In this document: piece by piece, positions 49,869 through 61,677 of the stretch | How positions within the stretch are numbered: the stretch's first letter is position 1 | Layout of the letters: each line of letters starts with the position of its first letter | NCBI GenBank assembly: GCA_037501455.1 | Contig: CM074860.1 | Span: forward strand, 22,031,001-22,095,000 | Length of the DNA: 64,000 nt | From: Lantana camara | Taxonomy: Eukaryota > Streptophyta > Magnoliopsida > Lamiales > Verbenaceae | Direction of reading: 5' to 3' | Program-made: the position numbers and the translations under genes | The notes under the pieces: generated by a model | What the model saw: the letters and a program-made list of their open reading frames with translations, nothing else | What the model was told of the DNA's origin: nothing | The model's database searches: none

Positions 49869-50009
49869 TGATGCACGGACACGGACATGGACACGACACG
49901 ATACGGATACGGCGACACGAATTTTTTCTTGAATTTTTCATGTGAGGAGTGTCCGACATGACACGACACGACATGGTAACATGATATTTTTAGAAGTATC
50001 CGTGCATCA
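49869..50009. mobile_element. Small MITE with TGATGCACGGAYAC termini
   Basis: TGATGCACGGACAC at the left end and the inverted GTATCCGTGCATCA at the right end (50009) differ at one base. The interior is rich in GACACG/CGTGTC words. TAATAAACC to the left and TAATAACC to the right may be a degraded target duplication. No coding capacity. Confidence 0.65.
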
Positions 50010-50104
50010 AAGTAATAACCACATTACTTCTTCAAATTTGAATTTGCTATTATGACGCATTTGATTTTATAAAATTAAAAATAAAGATTAATTACATCCC
50101 GTCT

Positions 50105-50225
50105 TCAAATTAGATGGGATAACTATAAGTGGTACCACATATTTAGATATAATTCCTCAAATTAGATGGGATAAGTGGTACCCCATATTCAAATATAATT
50201 ACAGTTGCGCCCAAATTAAATGGGA
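50105..50225. repeat. Short imperfect repeats (CAAATTAGATGGGATAA)
   Basis: Three copies of a CAAATTARATGGGATAA-like word start near 50105, 50158 and 50212, the first two followed by GTGGTACC. Origin unknown. Confidence 0.6.
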
Positions 50226-52030
50226 TAATTTTTGAAGTTTTAGGGATAAACATATGTAATTCGCAAGATTATCGGATATCCGTATCTCAAAAGCGATTAT
50301 ATCATATATAATTGAGTACACATAGGATCGGAAGAAAAGGAAAAAACGTTATATTATAAATATTTAATTTTAATTTGAATGAAACTAGTTAGTAAAGTGT
50401 ATTATAAGCATTTCAATCAAAATTACTACTTAATTATTTTAAGATTTAATTCATCGAGATGAAGTATAGTTTAGGCAAACAATTGACGTAAACCAAACAA
50501 GAACAATCCACTTGCCCATGGACCATAAATTAAAGAAGATCCCAGACGACGTATGAGTTTTAGTGATATGCCTTTGTTATGCATATACACAAATACTAAA
50601 TTCCTCCCCATCACATTTTCCCATGACAATCCCACTCCACAATTATTTTAAAAGATGGGAATTTTAAAAGGAATAATATATTTTAAAAAATTGTGTAAAC
50701 ATTTATATTATATTAATTTCATTTTTAAACTTAATTATATCAAAAAAAAAATAGCTTATAACATAAAATTGTGTAGTTTCGAATTTTAGCGTTATACTAA
50801 TTTAATGAGATATTTCATATTTGAATTTTTGAAAATATAGCTACTAGATAACAAATTGAAGTTTATTTTGATACGATATTTATTTTAGAAAAAAAATGAA
50901 GCATTATATCTAAAATGTAAAGGGTATATGCTGTATTATATAGTATCTAAAGAGAATTTAGATGTGATCTTTGAAGCTAAAAGGGACCAGTTTCTTAGGT
51001 CCCTCAGGAGTGGGAATCAGATTCCAACATTTCCTATTCATGCAGTAGTAGTCTTTTATTATTTTATTTCTTTTTTGGAAATATTTGACATTTTTCTATA
51101 ATTCTGCATGTCCAACCAAGCAATCTATACTTATCAACTGCTACTAAGGAACTCTCATTTTTTGTTCATATTTTGTGAAGTTGAGGATGTGTTTCTTTGT
51201 CAGTACTGCAGATATAATAAATATTTAATATCTTTTCTTTATCCTATGTGATCAAGCCAAAATTGGAAGCATTGGCTGGAGCTCGGCAGAATCACTTAGA
51301 ATTTGCAGAATTTGGAAAAGACTATTTGATCTAGGCGATGTTTGAAAAGAGGAACAAACATGATCAGTTAGAGGCCAACCACGGATAAGATGGGGTTTTA
51401 TCTAGGGTTGGTACTCTGACGCTTAAGTTAGTGGACTTAAATCAAGTCGAATGAAAGAGATCGAACGTGAGTACAATTGATATGGTTTACCTACCAAAAT
51501 AAAGGGGGTTATGTCCGCCTGTGACAAGCTCCAGCTAACAGTTGCCCCACTATCATTGTGCATATAATACATAGTCGAGCACTATCCTCATGAATTGTGT
51601 GTGGCCTCGTGTCCACTCAGGGAGTGAAGAAGGTTGAGTGACATCTTCAAATATTATGCTTGACCCAGGGGTCGGGATGAGTTGCGTTACTAGACGATGT
51701 AGTGAGATAACTCTCTCGAACACAGGGTCGGGAAGTGGAGGCTGATTGAGCAGGGCACGATTGCCACGTGACGTTTCAGGATTAAGTCATGTAAACAAGT
51801 GGGGCCATGCCATGTCACTATTTAGGCACAAATAACATATAATCACTGAAATTTTAAGATTGTGCAACTCGTCCCTTAATTACTTGCAAAACATTTAGAT
51901 ATCTTCTCTCCTGTGTTCGAACACTTTTTTTTTTTTTTTTTTTTTAATATAAAAAATAGAAAAAGATAAAAATATCCTTACTAAATGCACAACCAACACA
52001 AGTGCAGTTTTTTTTTAATTACAATCTTAA
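50226..52030. other. AT-rich intergenic stretch
   Basis: No confident gene. Long T or A runs (for example about 51927-51946) and repeat-like text near 51400-51780 that I cannot assign. Probably old, unrecognisable transposon sequence. Confidence 0.5.
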
Positions 52031-52048
52031 CAAAAAGATTGCTTTGAT

Positions 52049-52240
52049 TTGAAGGTTGTTCTTGGGCTTGTCAATGATACTAATGCCGTCAACCATCCCT
52101 TGGGCAATAATATACTGGATGTTCGAAACATTCTCCATAAGTTATGTGAGGTTAAGATAAGACATATTTTGAGACACTTTAATCGCTGTGCAGATTATTT
52201 AGTTAAGATAGGACATAATCTTCTTTGTAATTCTATGTAG
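52049..52240 (+). pseudogene. RNase H-like (RVT_3) C-terminal fragment
   Basis: 63 codons ending in RHILRHFNRCADYLVKIGH, the conserved tail of plant LINE-associated RNase H domains (an H...N.CAD.LAK.GH pattern). The upstream part, including the catalytic Asp residues, is not recognisable. Likely a 5'-truncated LINE remnant. Confidence 0.6.
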
Positions 52241-52250
52241 TGGGAGTCTC

Positions 52251-52867
52251 TGTAGCACCCCGAACGATGGGCGTCACATCCCCTGCACTAGAGTCCGACA
52301 CGTACAATGAAATGAAAAGTTCGCACACGCGCCAAAAAATAACGAACGGAAGACAAACAAAAACTCACTCCTAAGCTAGACGGTCTAGACCCTCAGTCAA
52401 AGTGTGCAATAAATCAAACAATAGCGGAAGCGATTAAGTTCATAACAAAACATGCTAGAAAATTCCATAAAACAAGTCCATAACCATCATAGCACATTCT
52501 TATATACAAGACGAGTATTCCAATGCCCATCCTGGGCCAAAAGAGCGAAGTATCAATCCAAGAGTATTTATCATCATAATACATATCCAAAATGAATTAT
52601 AAGTACATAAGCATAACCACTACGAATGTAAGAGACTCGAGCTACCCACAAGTACGACACTAAGACAACTTGCCGTGTAGCTCAAACCTCCGAAAGTACC
52701 TACAACTCAAAGAAAGGGGAAAAAAGAGAAACAATGAGGGTCAGTCCTAAAGATTGGTGAGGGGGCTAACATACGCACCCATATATACGTATAGAGCAAA
52801 GCACTTATCAAATTCATAATAATCCATGAACCGGGGATGGTTTTTGCAAGTTAAAACGTTTTATGTG

Positions 52868-52914
<47 letters not shown>

Positions 52915-53115
52915 TTAAAAGAAGTTTAGGGCCGAAGCCAAATCAACCAATTTTAAGTATTTAAGTGTTCATTCCCATTTCATAGATTCATACAAAGCCA
53001 CACTAACTCAGCGAGTACGAGTTCTCCTTCCAAACTTCTCATATTCAAAGACATATTCATATTCGAAAAAAAATTCATAAATCATTCTCACACCGGGTCA
53101 TAGAAGGGTTGCAAG
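52251..53115 (-). mobile_element. Truncated gypsy LTR related to the chromovirus LTR
   Basis: Begins TGTAGCACCCCG, the reverse complement of a ...GGGGTGCTACA LTR end. Read on the minus strand, the part near 52735-52800 matches the chromovirus LTR block 'gctctatatatat...gcgttagccccctcac' (compare 2609-2655). It is cut at 53115 by a copia LTR; no PBS adjoins 52251, so it is a solo or broken LTR. A (TA)n microsatellite of about 44 bp sits at 52869-52912. Confidence 0.7.
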
Positions 53116-53994
53116 TGTTGGGAAAACAAATAGAAACGCAGCGGAAATTTAAAAAATTTTCCCAATTAAGCAAGGATCAAATCTTGCAATTCCTATTCCC
53201 AAATTCGTAGAGATCAAGAAACTCACTTAGTTAGTAGCTTTCTTGACACGTTCTAGCAGCCCAAGAATGCTCTTCTCGCGGCTTGATCCCCAAAAGCTCC
53301 TTCGAATCTTTCAAGACTTCACGATAGTAGCCCTCTACAGAAATAGTCCACCAACCGCGACCACGATCCGAATAGGGAGGATGCTAGTTCTATATTCGGT
53401 GTTTAGGCTCTAGGGTTTAGTGTATAATTATGGAGAAGGAGAATTGTGTATCATTTCCCTATGGGGTTCGAACCCCACTCCTTATTGGACAAGGAATTCC
53501 AAACTCTTTTGGAAAGAGATTTCTTGCTTGGAGACTAAGTCTCTTACTTTGACCAAAAGTCCACCTTTTGACCAACTTGTTGGGCTAACTCTCTTAGATA
53601 TTTTATTTTACTTTATTTATTAAATAATAAATAACTTGAAGACTAATAATTAATTAATTCATAATTAATTATTTATTAGACTTTATTTCTCAAAATTAGA
53701 ACTTTAATATTAATTCAAAATTATATCAAAGTCCATTAAATAATTAACACATTATTTATTTAATATATATACACATAAGCACGTGACTACATGTGTCACA
53801 AGGACATGTGTCATCCACGTGTTCCACAGTCATATTGATTAGGGGAGTTCTTATACATGCACAGTCAAAAGGAAACACACAATCAAACAAGAGCATATAA
53901 AGAAGTGTTGCCTCAATTCGTATTATTCAAAGATTGTCTGTGATTTACAAAAGGAAAGTACTAAAGCAGATTATTACATCGACTTTCAGGGCAC
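53116..53994 (-). mobile_element. Diverged Copia-B-like LTR with internal deletion
   Basis: Starts TGTTGGGAAAACAAATAG and is alignable with the Copia-B LTR (AGCGGAAATTTAAAAAATTTTCCCAA, the GCTCTTCTCGCGGCTTGATCCC block, and the end region GATTGTCTGTGATT). About 1 kb is missing near 53845, and the last bases are replaced by the Copia-B element that starts at 53995. An older subfamily member. Confidence 0.75.
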
Positions 53995-55917
53995 TGTTGG
54001 AAAACAGGAATAAAAAAGCAGTGGAAATATAAAAAATTTTCCAACAAAAGGATCTTGAACTCGCAATCGTGTATCCAAATTCGTAGAGATTAGAAACTTA
54101 CTTTTCAATAATCTTTCTTGGAGCGTTTCAAGCCACCCAAGAACGCTCTTCTCGCGGCTTGATCCCCTCTCCTTGGTAAAGCTCGAATCTTCAAAACTTC
54201 TAACTTGAAGCTCTCTAGAGATAGTCCACCAACTTGACTACAATCTAGCTAGTAAGGATGCTAGTTCTCTAGTTAGTGTTTAGGCTTAACCTAGGGTTTA
54301 ATTTATATTGGAGAAAGGATGGTGTTCAACACATGAACCAAAAGAATTCAATCAATCATCAAGGGGAGCTCGAGCTCCCCTATATATAGCCAAGAGAAGG
54401 GGCGGCCGATCCTAGTATTTATGGACTAAGGATTTGGTCCCTCTCTCTCTTATTACTTGATCATCAAGTAATTCCAACTTTGACTTTGAATTCTTATTCA
54501 AATCAACTTTTAAGAGAGCTAAAATATCCAAACCCTTTTGGTTATTATTATACTTTATTTATTAATAAATAAATAACTTATTTATCTAATTAATTAACTA
54601 GATTATTTTTCTCCAAAATAAGACTTTCTTTTTAATCCAAAATTAAACCAAAGTCTATTAAATAATTAACACATTTAATTATTTAATATATACAATATAT
54701 ATATATATACACGTGTGAGACACATGTCCCAAGGACACGTGCTCCTCTCGTGACCCACACGTGTCGTTTCACACGTGTGGAACCCACTCGGCTTGATTAA
54801 CTCGTTTAATCATTTTAAAGCCTTAACTCATGTAACCAAGTTGTTGTGTGTGACCCTCTAGGTTCTCAATTCAATTAGCAGTGACCCTAATTAATTAATT
54901 CACTAATTAATTAATCAGTCCACAGATTAAACGACCATAGTCTAGTAACAGGTGTTTAACCCCAAGTTGAATTGGAATGTCTCGATTCGACATAACCTTT
55001 AAGTCATTGATTCATGTGAGATACAATCCTCCTATCTCTCAACCATGATCTAGGGTAAGGGAATAATCAGAACCCTAATAATCTGGTCTTAAAGCTAAGT
55101 GCACTTCATATCCATTTGATCTCAATCCAAGAAACCCTTTTCTTGATGTCTTGATCTACTGCCTTGGCCAAGGACTCCATATGGCATATGAATGACTTAC
55201 ACAATAAGAGATCACCTTGCAAATGCAAGTGTAGGTCCTTTCTTAATTCTCATTCACTTTCATGAGTCACTTGTGCAGCCCCAGCATAAGCCTTGAATCA
55301 GTTGTCTAAGGCGACACCCTTTAAAGCTTATACCTAAGACTATAGAGTTAACTCATAAAGTGACATGGAACCTCAAGTCTAAGGATCAATTAATCACATC
55401 AATGACTCGTGAAATATTTCCTCATCTGGAAGTTTCCATTTCCTGAAATAGAAACTTCCTTTCCCAATTAGGAATCTTCTCACACGGGGCACCTCAGTGA
55501 ACTTACTTATGGAAGTAAGCACCCTCATGTATCACGCACGTATCAACTATACACTTTGCACCTCCATGAAACAAGGTGGTCCTTCTTAAGGGCGTGATCC
55601 CACAAGCAAGCCTTAGAGGAGTCAGGTTGACACTCCCACTATCTGTAGGACTCAACAGCTTGGAGTATTTTGCTAATCATGACTTATGTGATATAGGGCT
55701 CTTTTCATGAACCATTTCACCTAAATGGTAGAGTCCTAAAGTCATCAAGATTAGGGGAGTTCTCATACATGCACAGCTAAAGTAAACGCATACCAAACAA
55801 GTGCATATAAAGAAGTGTTGCCTCAATTCGTTATTTTATTCAAAGATTGTATGTGATTACATTAAGGAAAAGTACAAAGCGGATATACAATCGGCTTTTA
55901 GGACACTATTCCTAAAA
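53995..55917 (-). repeat. Copia-B 3' LTR of the first unit
   Basis: 1923 bp. On the plus strand TGTTGGAAAACAGG ... CTATTCCTAAAA; the LTR's first bases (minus strand) are TT instead of TG, a change shared with the copy at 63591. Minus-strand TATA box at 54381-54388 beside the perfect palindrome GGGGAGCTCGAGCTCCCC (54363-54380). CACGTG-type cluster at 54709-54780. Confidence 0.9.
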
Positions 55918-55933
55918 ATCTCCCACTTGCCAT
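55918..55933 (-). promoter_or_regulatory. Copia-B polypurine tract
   Basis: On the minus strand it reads GGCAAGTGGGAGAT immediately before the 3' LTR. The second unit has the same tract at 63592-63605. Confidence 0.85.
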
Positions 55934-58900
55934 TTAAAGCCATTCAGGAGCTAATCTAAGTCCCATCTTTGCAAGATGGCCTTCGAAAGCTTCTCGACTA
56001 AGGGGTTTAGTAAGCGGGTCTGCCACATTCTCAGCTGATGTGACCCTCTCAATTTGCACATCACCTCGTTTGATGATATCACGGATTAGGTGATACTTCC
56101 TCATAATGTGCTTGGTCCGTTGGTGAGATCTTGGTTGTGTTGCGTGAGCAACCACCCCAGTGTTGTCATAAAACATAGTAATGAGGTCTTTCATGCTAGG
56201 AACGACATTGAAATCTTGAACGAAGTTTCTAATGCAAACACCTTCCTTAGCTACATCGTTTGCAGCTAAGTATTCGACCTCAATGGTCGAATCTGCAGTG
56301 GTCGTCTGCTTGGAACTTTTCCAACTCACTGCTCCACCGTTAAGGTAGAAAATGTATCCTGACATTGACTTAAAATCATCTAAGTCAGATGCAAAGCTTG
56401 CATCGCAGTATCCTTCGACAGTAAGATCTTTCTGACCTCCGTAAACTAAGAATAAATCTTTAGTACTTTTCAAGTACTTAAGAATATTCTTCACGGTAGC
56501 CCAGTGACCATCTCCAGGGTCAGATTGGAACCGACTTATTACACTAAGTGCATAAGCCACATCCGGTCGAGTACATAACATTGCATACATTATGCTACCG
56601 ATTGCTGATGCATAAGGTGTATGAGTCAGTCTTTCCTTCTCAAGGTTAGTCTTAGGACACATCTTCTTAGAAAGACATATTCCTACACTCATAGGAAGGC
56701 TCTTAACCTTTGCTGACTCCATATTGAATCTCTTCAATACTTTGTCAATGTACATTGACTGTCATAGTCCTATTAACCATAACTTAGTTACTTTCATGTC
56801 ATCCTTCGAATTCCCAATAAGAAGGATATCATCAACATAAAGTACTAAGAATTGCACTGAGGTCTCCAATTCCTTTCTATACACGCATGACTCATTCGAA
56901 ATTTGAATGAAGCCAAAAGCTTTAACTGATTTATCAAATTGAATGTTCCAATTCCTAGAAGCCTGTTTCAATCCATAGATTGATCTTTGGAGTTTGCAGA
57001 CCTTTTGCTCACTCCTACTGAATGTGAAACCTATAGGTTGCTCCATATAAATGTCTTTATCAATGTCACCATTGAGAAAGGCAGTTTTCACATCTATTTG
57101 TCATATCTCATAGTTATAATATGCAGCAATGGCAAGCATGATCCGAATAGACTTTTGCATTGCAACTGGCGAAAAGGTTTCATCAAAGTCCACGCCGGGT
57201 CTTTGAGTTAATCCTTTTGCAACCAGTCTTTCCTTGTAGGCTGCAATGCTTCCATCAACTCCAAGCTTTCTCTTAAAGATCCATTTGCAACCTATGGGTT
57301 TGACCCCATCAGGCAAATCTACCAAGGTCCAAACTTGGTTGCAGTTCATGGAATCCATTTTGGATTTCATGGCTTCTATCCACTGTTCAGAGTCAGAATC
57401 TGAAAGTGTCTCCTCTTATGTTAAAGGATCATTATCCTTTTGGGAGATCTCATGGAAGAATCCATACCATCTCTCCGGCTATCTAGGAGTGCGTTCAGAA
57501 CGCCTTAGAGGAGGATTTGAGTGTGTATCGAAATTCGTGATTGGTTGCGATTGGTCAGAAAGGGACATTTCTTCAGTGGGTGGTGTGGGATCACTTTGTA
57601 CTTCCTCTAATTCTATGATCTTGCCTTTCTTTTCTTTAAGGAACGGTTCCTCCAGAAAAGTGACATTTCTGGAAACAAACACCTTTTGCTCAGATTGATC
57701 ATAGAAGTAGTATCCTATGGATTCCTTAGGATAACCTACAAAGTAGCATAAATTAGAACGAGATTCTAACTTATCTCCCACTGTCCTCTTCACGTAAGCA
57801 GGACAACCCCAAATTCTCAAGTAAGAATAACTAGGGATTTTACCATGCCACCTTTCATAAGGTGTTTTAGGGACTAACTTAGAGGGAACTAGATTCAAAA
57901 TCTTTGCTGCACTTTCTAAGGCATAACCCCAGAAAGAAGGTCGTAAGTCAGTGAAACTCATCATGGAACGAACCATATCGAGTAGGGTTTGATTCTTTCT
58001 CTCAGAAAGTCCATTGAGTTGAGGAGTTCCCGGAGGTGTCCACTGAGAGATAATCACATTATCTTTGAGATGATTAAGGAATTCTTCACTAAGATACTCG
58101 CCTCCTCGATCAGATCAAAGTTCTTTGATCTTGTGACCAGTTTGGTTCTCAACCTCCTTTTGAAATTTTAGGAATTTCTCAAAAGCTTTAGATTTATACT
58201 TCATTAAGTGTACATAACCATATCGACTAAAGTCATCGGTAAAGGTTATGAAATACTGATGATTATTTCTAGTGCTTACACTAAGCGGTCCATAAACATC
58301 AAAATGGATCAAATCCAAAACCTTAGTGGCACGTTCCACAGTTCCTTTAAAAGGAACTTTGGACATCTTTCCTTTGAGACAGGATTCGCAAGAAGTTAAC
58401 TCTTTGAGATCATTTTCAGAGAATGATCCTAAAGTGTTTATCTTGCTAATTTTGTTCTTGGAAATGTGTCATAATCTAGCGTGCCATAAGGGACCTGAAA
58501 CTTTGTCATCTCTCTTACGTTTTGTTTCTCGTTGTATATTCATAATATTGATATTCTGAGTTAGATAAAGTCCATTACTTAGAGTACCGATGTGAACGGA
58601 AGAGTTGTTCCGTTTGATAAAGTATTTACCATTCTTAATATAAGTTTCATAACCTTCACAATCTGAAATTGGAACTGAAATTATATTACGAATAATGTTC
58701 AGTACATAAAGGACTTTATTTAAAACTAACTTAAAACTACCTAAATCTAATCTAATTGTGCCTAAAGCTCGAGCTTCAACATTTGAGCCATCGCCGATCT
58801 TCAAGACACATTCTCCTTCCCTGAGTTATTGGACTTCATTTAGCATCTGTACATCATTACAGATATGAGCTCCACAACCGGTATCAAGTACCCAAGAACT

Positions 58901-59510
58901 AGAATTAATAGAAAGATTTATTTCAACGAGAAACATACCTTTCTTTAGAGTAGCCTTGTACTCTGGGCAGTTTCTCCTCCAATGTCCCGCTTTGCCACAA
59001 TGGAAGCAAATATACTCTTTCTGATCACGTTTCTTCTTTTGGGCCTTCCCCTTCGAAACGCCACCAGTGGGCCTAAGGGGATTCTTCTTCTTATTTTAGG
59101 CTTTCTTGCCCTTACCTTTAGAAGGCCCAGAAAAGGAAGATGGAGTATTCACCATCAGAACCTTATTGTCCTTCTTGATCGTGCTTTCAGCAGTCACAAG
59201 CTAACTAATCAGCTCAGCTACAGTAGCACCAGCATGATTCCATGGCCTCATGTTGTCTTTGCAAGTCCGGAGACATGTTAGCCAACATAAGGCACCGGGC
59301 TTGGATATTATCATCCTTCCACTTCTGGATCACGTCCCCCTCGGCCCGAGTGGGAGCATCTACTTCGGGGCTAGGCTCCCCTTCGAAGAGAACATAAGTT
59401 CTCTTCTCAGAATCTAAAATGATTTTCAGATTCCTCAGCCAATCAGAATAGTTGGGACCAGTCAACTTGTTTGACTCGAGGATCGATACAAGAGGGTTTT
59501 TGGTTGCCAT
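55934..59510 (-). pseudogene. Copia-B gag-pol polyprotein, broken
   Basis: Starts at the ATG at 59508-59510 (MATKNPLVSILESNKL). Domains in order on the minus strand: gag (59214-59510); CCHC zinc knuckle (58967-59008); protease DTGCGAH (about 58860-58895); GAG-pre-integrase (58469-58804, ending LWHARL); integrase core (58115-58366 and 57479-58057); reverse transcriptase (57101-57370 and 56762-57091, with YVDD); and late RT plus RNase H (55934-56755, ending LAPEWL). The pol pieces share one frame and are separated by single stop codons. One frameshift near 59210 separates gag. A short RT segment seems absent between 56762 and 56755. The element cannot make an intact polyprotein. Confidence 0.88.
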
Positions 59511-59716
59511 TTCAAAACACGTAGAGAATCACAGAATCTACGACCTAAATAGTAAAATAGAGAACTAGTGAGCATGCTGAATTATAACGATATACAAAAG
59601 ATAAGGTTTTTAATCAAATGTAGCTCCCACTGTTTTTCAAAGATCTATAATTCCCAAAGATCTAAGAGGAACACGTTTCCCAATGGGTACTAAGATCCTA
59701 GGCATTTTACCTCGAA

Positions 59717-60036
59717 CCCACGACTCGTGGACATTCTAAGTAAAACCCTAGGTAGGTACAACTTACCATTTCTAACACCTTTAGAACTCTTAGTAATTGT
59801 TTTTGCATCACCTATCTTTCAATATGGACCCACGACTCGTGCGACATCCATATTTACTTAGGCGTTAAGCTAGACCCATCAATCATAAGATCATGATCAA
59901 AACTTAGTTCGAACGACCCACGACTCACGGACATCGCCCTTGCCAAAATGATCATGAAATATTGATCATTTAAAATGATCAATTAGGTAACTAAGAACTA
60001 ATAAGCTCCACTAGCTATCCCACGACTCGCGGACAA
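59717..60036. repeat. Four spaced copies of CCCACGACTCGTGGACAT
   Basis: Copies at 59717-59734, 59829-59847 (one extra base), 59917-59934 (CTCACGG) and 60019-60036 (CTCGCGG), about 88-112 bp apart. The core CCACGA-C-TCGTGG is a 13-bp imperfect palindrome and could form a small hairpin in the leader RNA. Confidence 0.85.
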
Positions 60037-61179
60037 TAACTAGTTTCACTTACTAAACTTAAAACCTATTGATGGAATGCTAGAAATTTAATTCAAAATT
60101 TGCATCTCAAATTAAACACCTATTGTTCGAAATTAGCTTAATATTTAAAGGGAATTTTTTGAATCAACCGGAGAGTTGTCCGGTTCGACCTCACCAACAT
60201 GTATGTTATCCAATTTTATTAGTCCTGATTAATGCAAGTACAACTTAAATGCATTTCAAACAAGCACATAAACAGATAACATGTCCTAGCATGATACTAA
60301 CATGAGATGATCATGGGTTCTACCTATCTTATGCGTGATATGTGGGAGCCACTCCACAATCACAAGTTCTAACATACATGCCACATAAACAGTTTAAATC
60401 ACATAAGGGAAATCAGTAACAAAATACGAGCCCTATCTCTATTACATTTTTACAATCGAGATTCCCCTCCCTAATATTTTGAGGGGTCTTCACTTATGCC
60501 CTCCTTGTTACTTGAATGTGGTCCATCTTACTCCATGGGTGCATTGTCTCCAAAATGAAAATAAAACCTCACCACCTATCTCTACTCTCAAATTACAATA
60601 AAAAGAAAAAGACATAAAGTAATAAGGCTCAATCTTCATATTGGCCTTAGACAATTACACGGGGCATACCCCGGCCTAAAAAACAGTAATATGGAAAGCC
60701 ACATAATAAATCACATAACAGTACGCACATAAGTGAGGCTCCAACCTCAATTGAAAAACGCAACTATAGGGCTCCAACCCCAATTTAAACCATCCATGTG
60801 CATAAATTAAAACCATACATAAGTCTAAACCCATGATCACCTAACATGCTTCTTGCGAGAATTTAAATTAAGCCAATAAATTAAAATTCCCGTTTCAAGT
60901 CCTAATGACTTGGAACACGACTTGATGCGAGTCTTATTTATAAAAGTTTTCAATAAATCCCAAACTACTAAAACAAATAAAATTCCAATTAATTTATGAA
61001 AATTAATAATTTTATTAAAGGTGTAATTTCCCAAATTATAAACCGTTTCTATTTCTAAAAAATCCCAATTTTAACTCTTATTCAAAAATAAATTAATTTA
61101 ATTAAAAACAAGTTTTAATAAAATAAATAAAATTGCGACTGGATTGTACGAGATACGAAAACGGATTACAAGGGAAAAA

Positions 61180-61400
61180 TGGGGCCCGTACACGAAGCGG
61201 ACTGCATGCTCAGCGGTGCGCGCGCCGGGCGCGGTCCTCTCGCCCAGCTTGCGGGCGATCCCAGGCGGCGCGCCCGGAAGGACTCCTGCGCGGTTGCGGG
61301 AGGGTGCTGGGCGGTGTCGCCCATGCGCGCGCCTGGGCAGGCGGGCGGTGGCACGCGAAGCCCGAGCGCGTAACGCCTTCGCGCGCGGGGTTTCGCTTGT
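61180..61400. other. GC-rich island in the Copia-B leader
   Basis: Strongly GC- and CpG-rich stretch (GGCGCGCCCGG, GCGCGCGCC words) inside DNA that is otherwise about one third GC. Read on the minus strand it lies some 280-500 nt after the PBS. No domain recognised; it could be captured host sequence or a structured RNA region. Confidence 0.7.
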
Positions 61401-61662
61401 TCGTAATCCAGGCTTTTCGTTTCGTGTTTTCGTTCAAAAGCAAAACCAATCCAAGAAATCCAAAAACAGTTTATACAGCTTCAAATCTAAAACAGTTTTC
61501 AAAACAAAATTTACAAAACCAGTTTTCTGAAACTTTCAGGAAAAATACAGTTTCGTAACTCAGGCTTTCTAAAATAATTACAAATACTCAATCGTATCAA
61601 GCCTAAGAATTTCTACCAAATTCAGTTTAATTGAGACGAATCAGAAACACAATTAACGAGGT

Positions 61663-61675
61663 GGCTCTGATACCA
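61663..61675 (-). promoter_or_regulatory. Copia-B primer binding site
   Basis: Plus strand GGCTCTGATACCA, i.e. TGGTATCAGAGCC on the minus strand, complementary to initiator tRNA-Met, 2 nt from the LTR end at 61678. Confidence 0.9.
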
Positions 61676-61677
61676 CT

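Larger units (their letters stand above)
59511..61662 (-). other. Long untranslated leader of Copia-B
   Basis: About 2.15 kb between the PBS and the gag ATG, unusually long for a copia element. It carries four copies of a CCCACGACTCGYGGACAT-like motif (59717, 59829, 59917 and 60019), two GGCTCCAACCYCAAT motifs (60731 and 60769) and a GC-rich island (about 61180-61400). Open frames over the GC-rich island overlap in all phases and show no known domain. Confidence 0.75.

Noticed and set aside
57246..57698. 150-codon plus-strand frame
   Set aside because: Antisense shadow of the Copia-B integrase/RT coding region.
61133..61558. Overlapping 128-141-codon frames in the GC-rich island
   Set aside because: All phases are open because of base composition; no domain, and they run against the element's own transcription direction.
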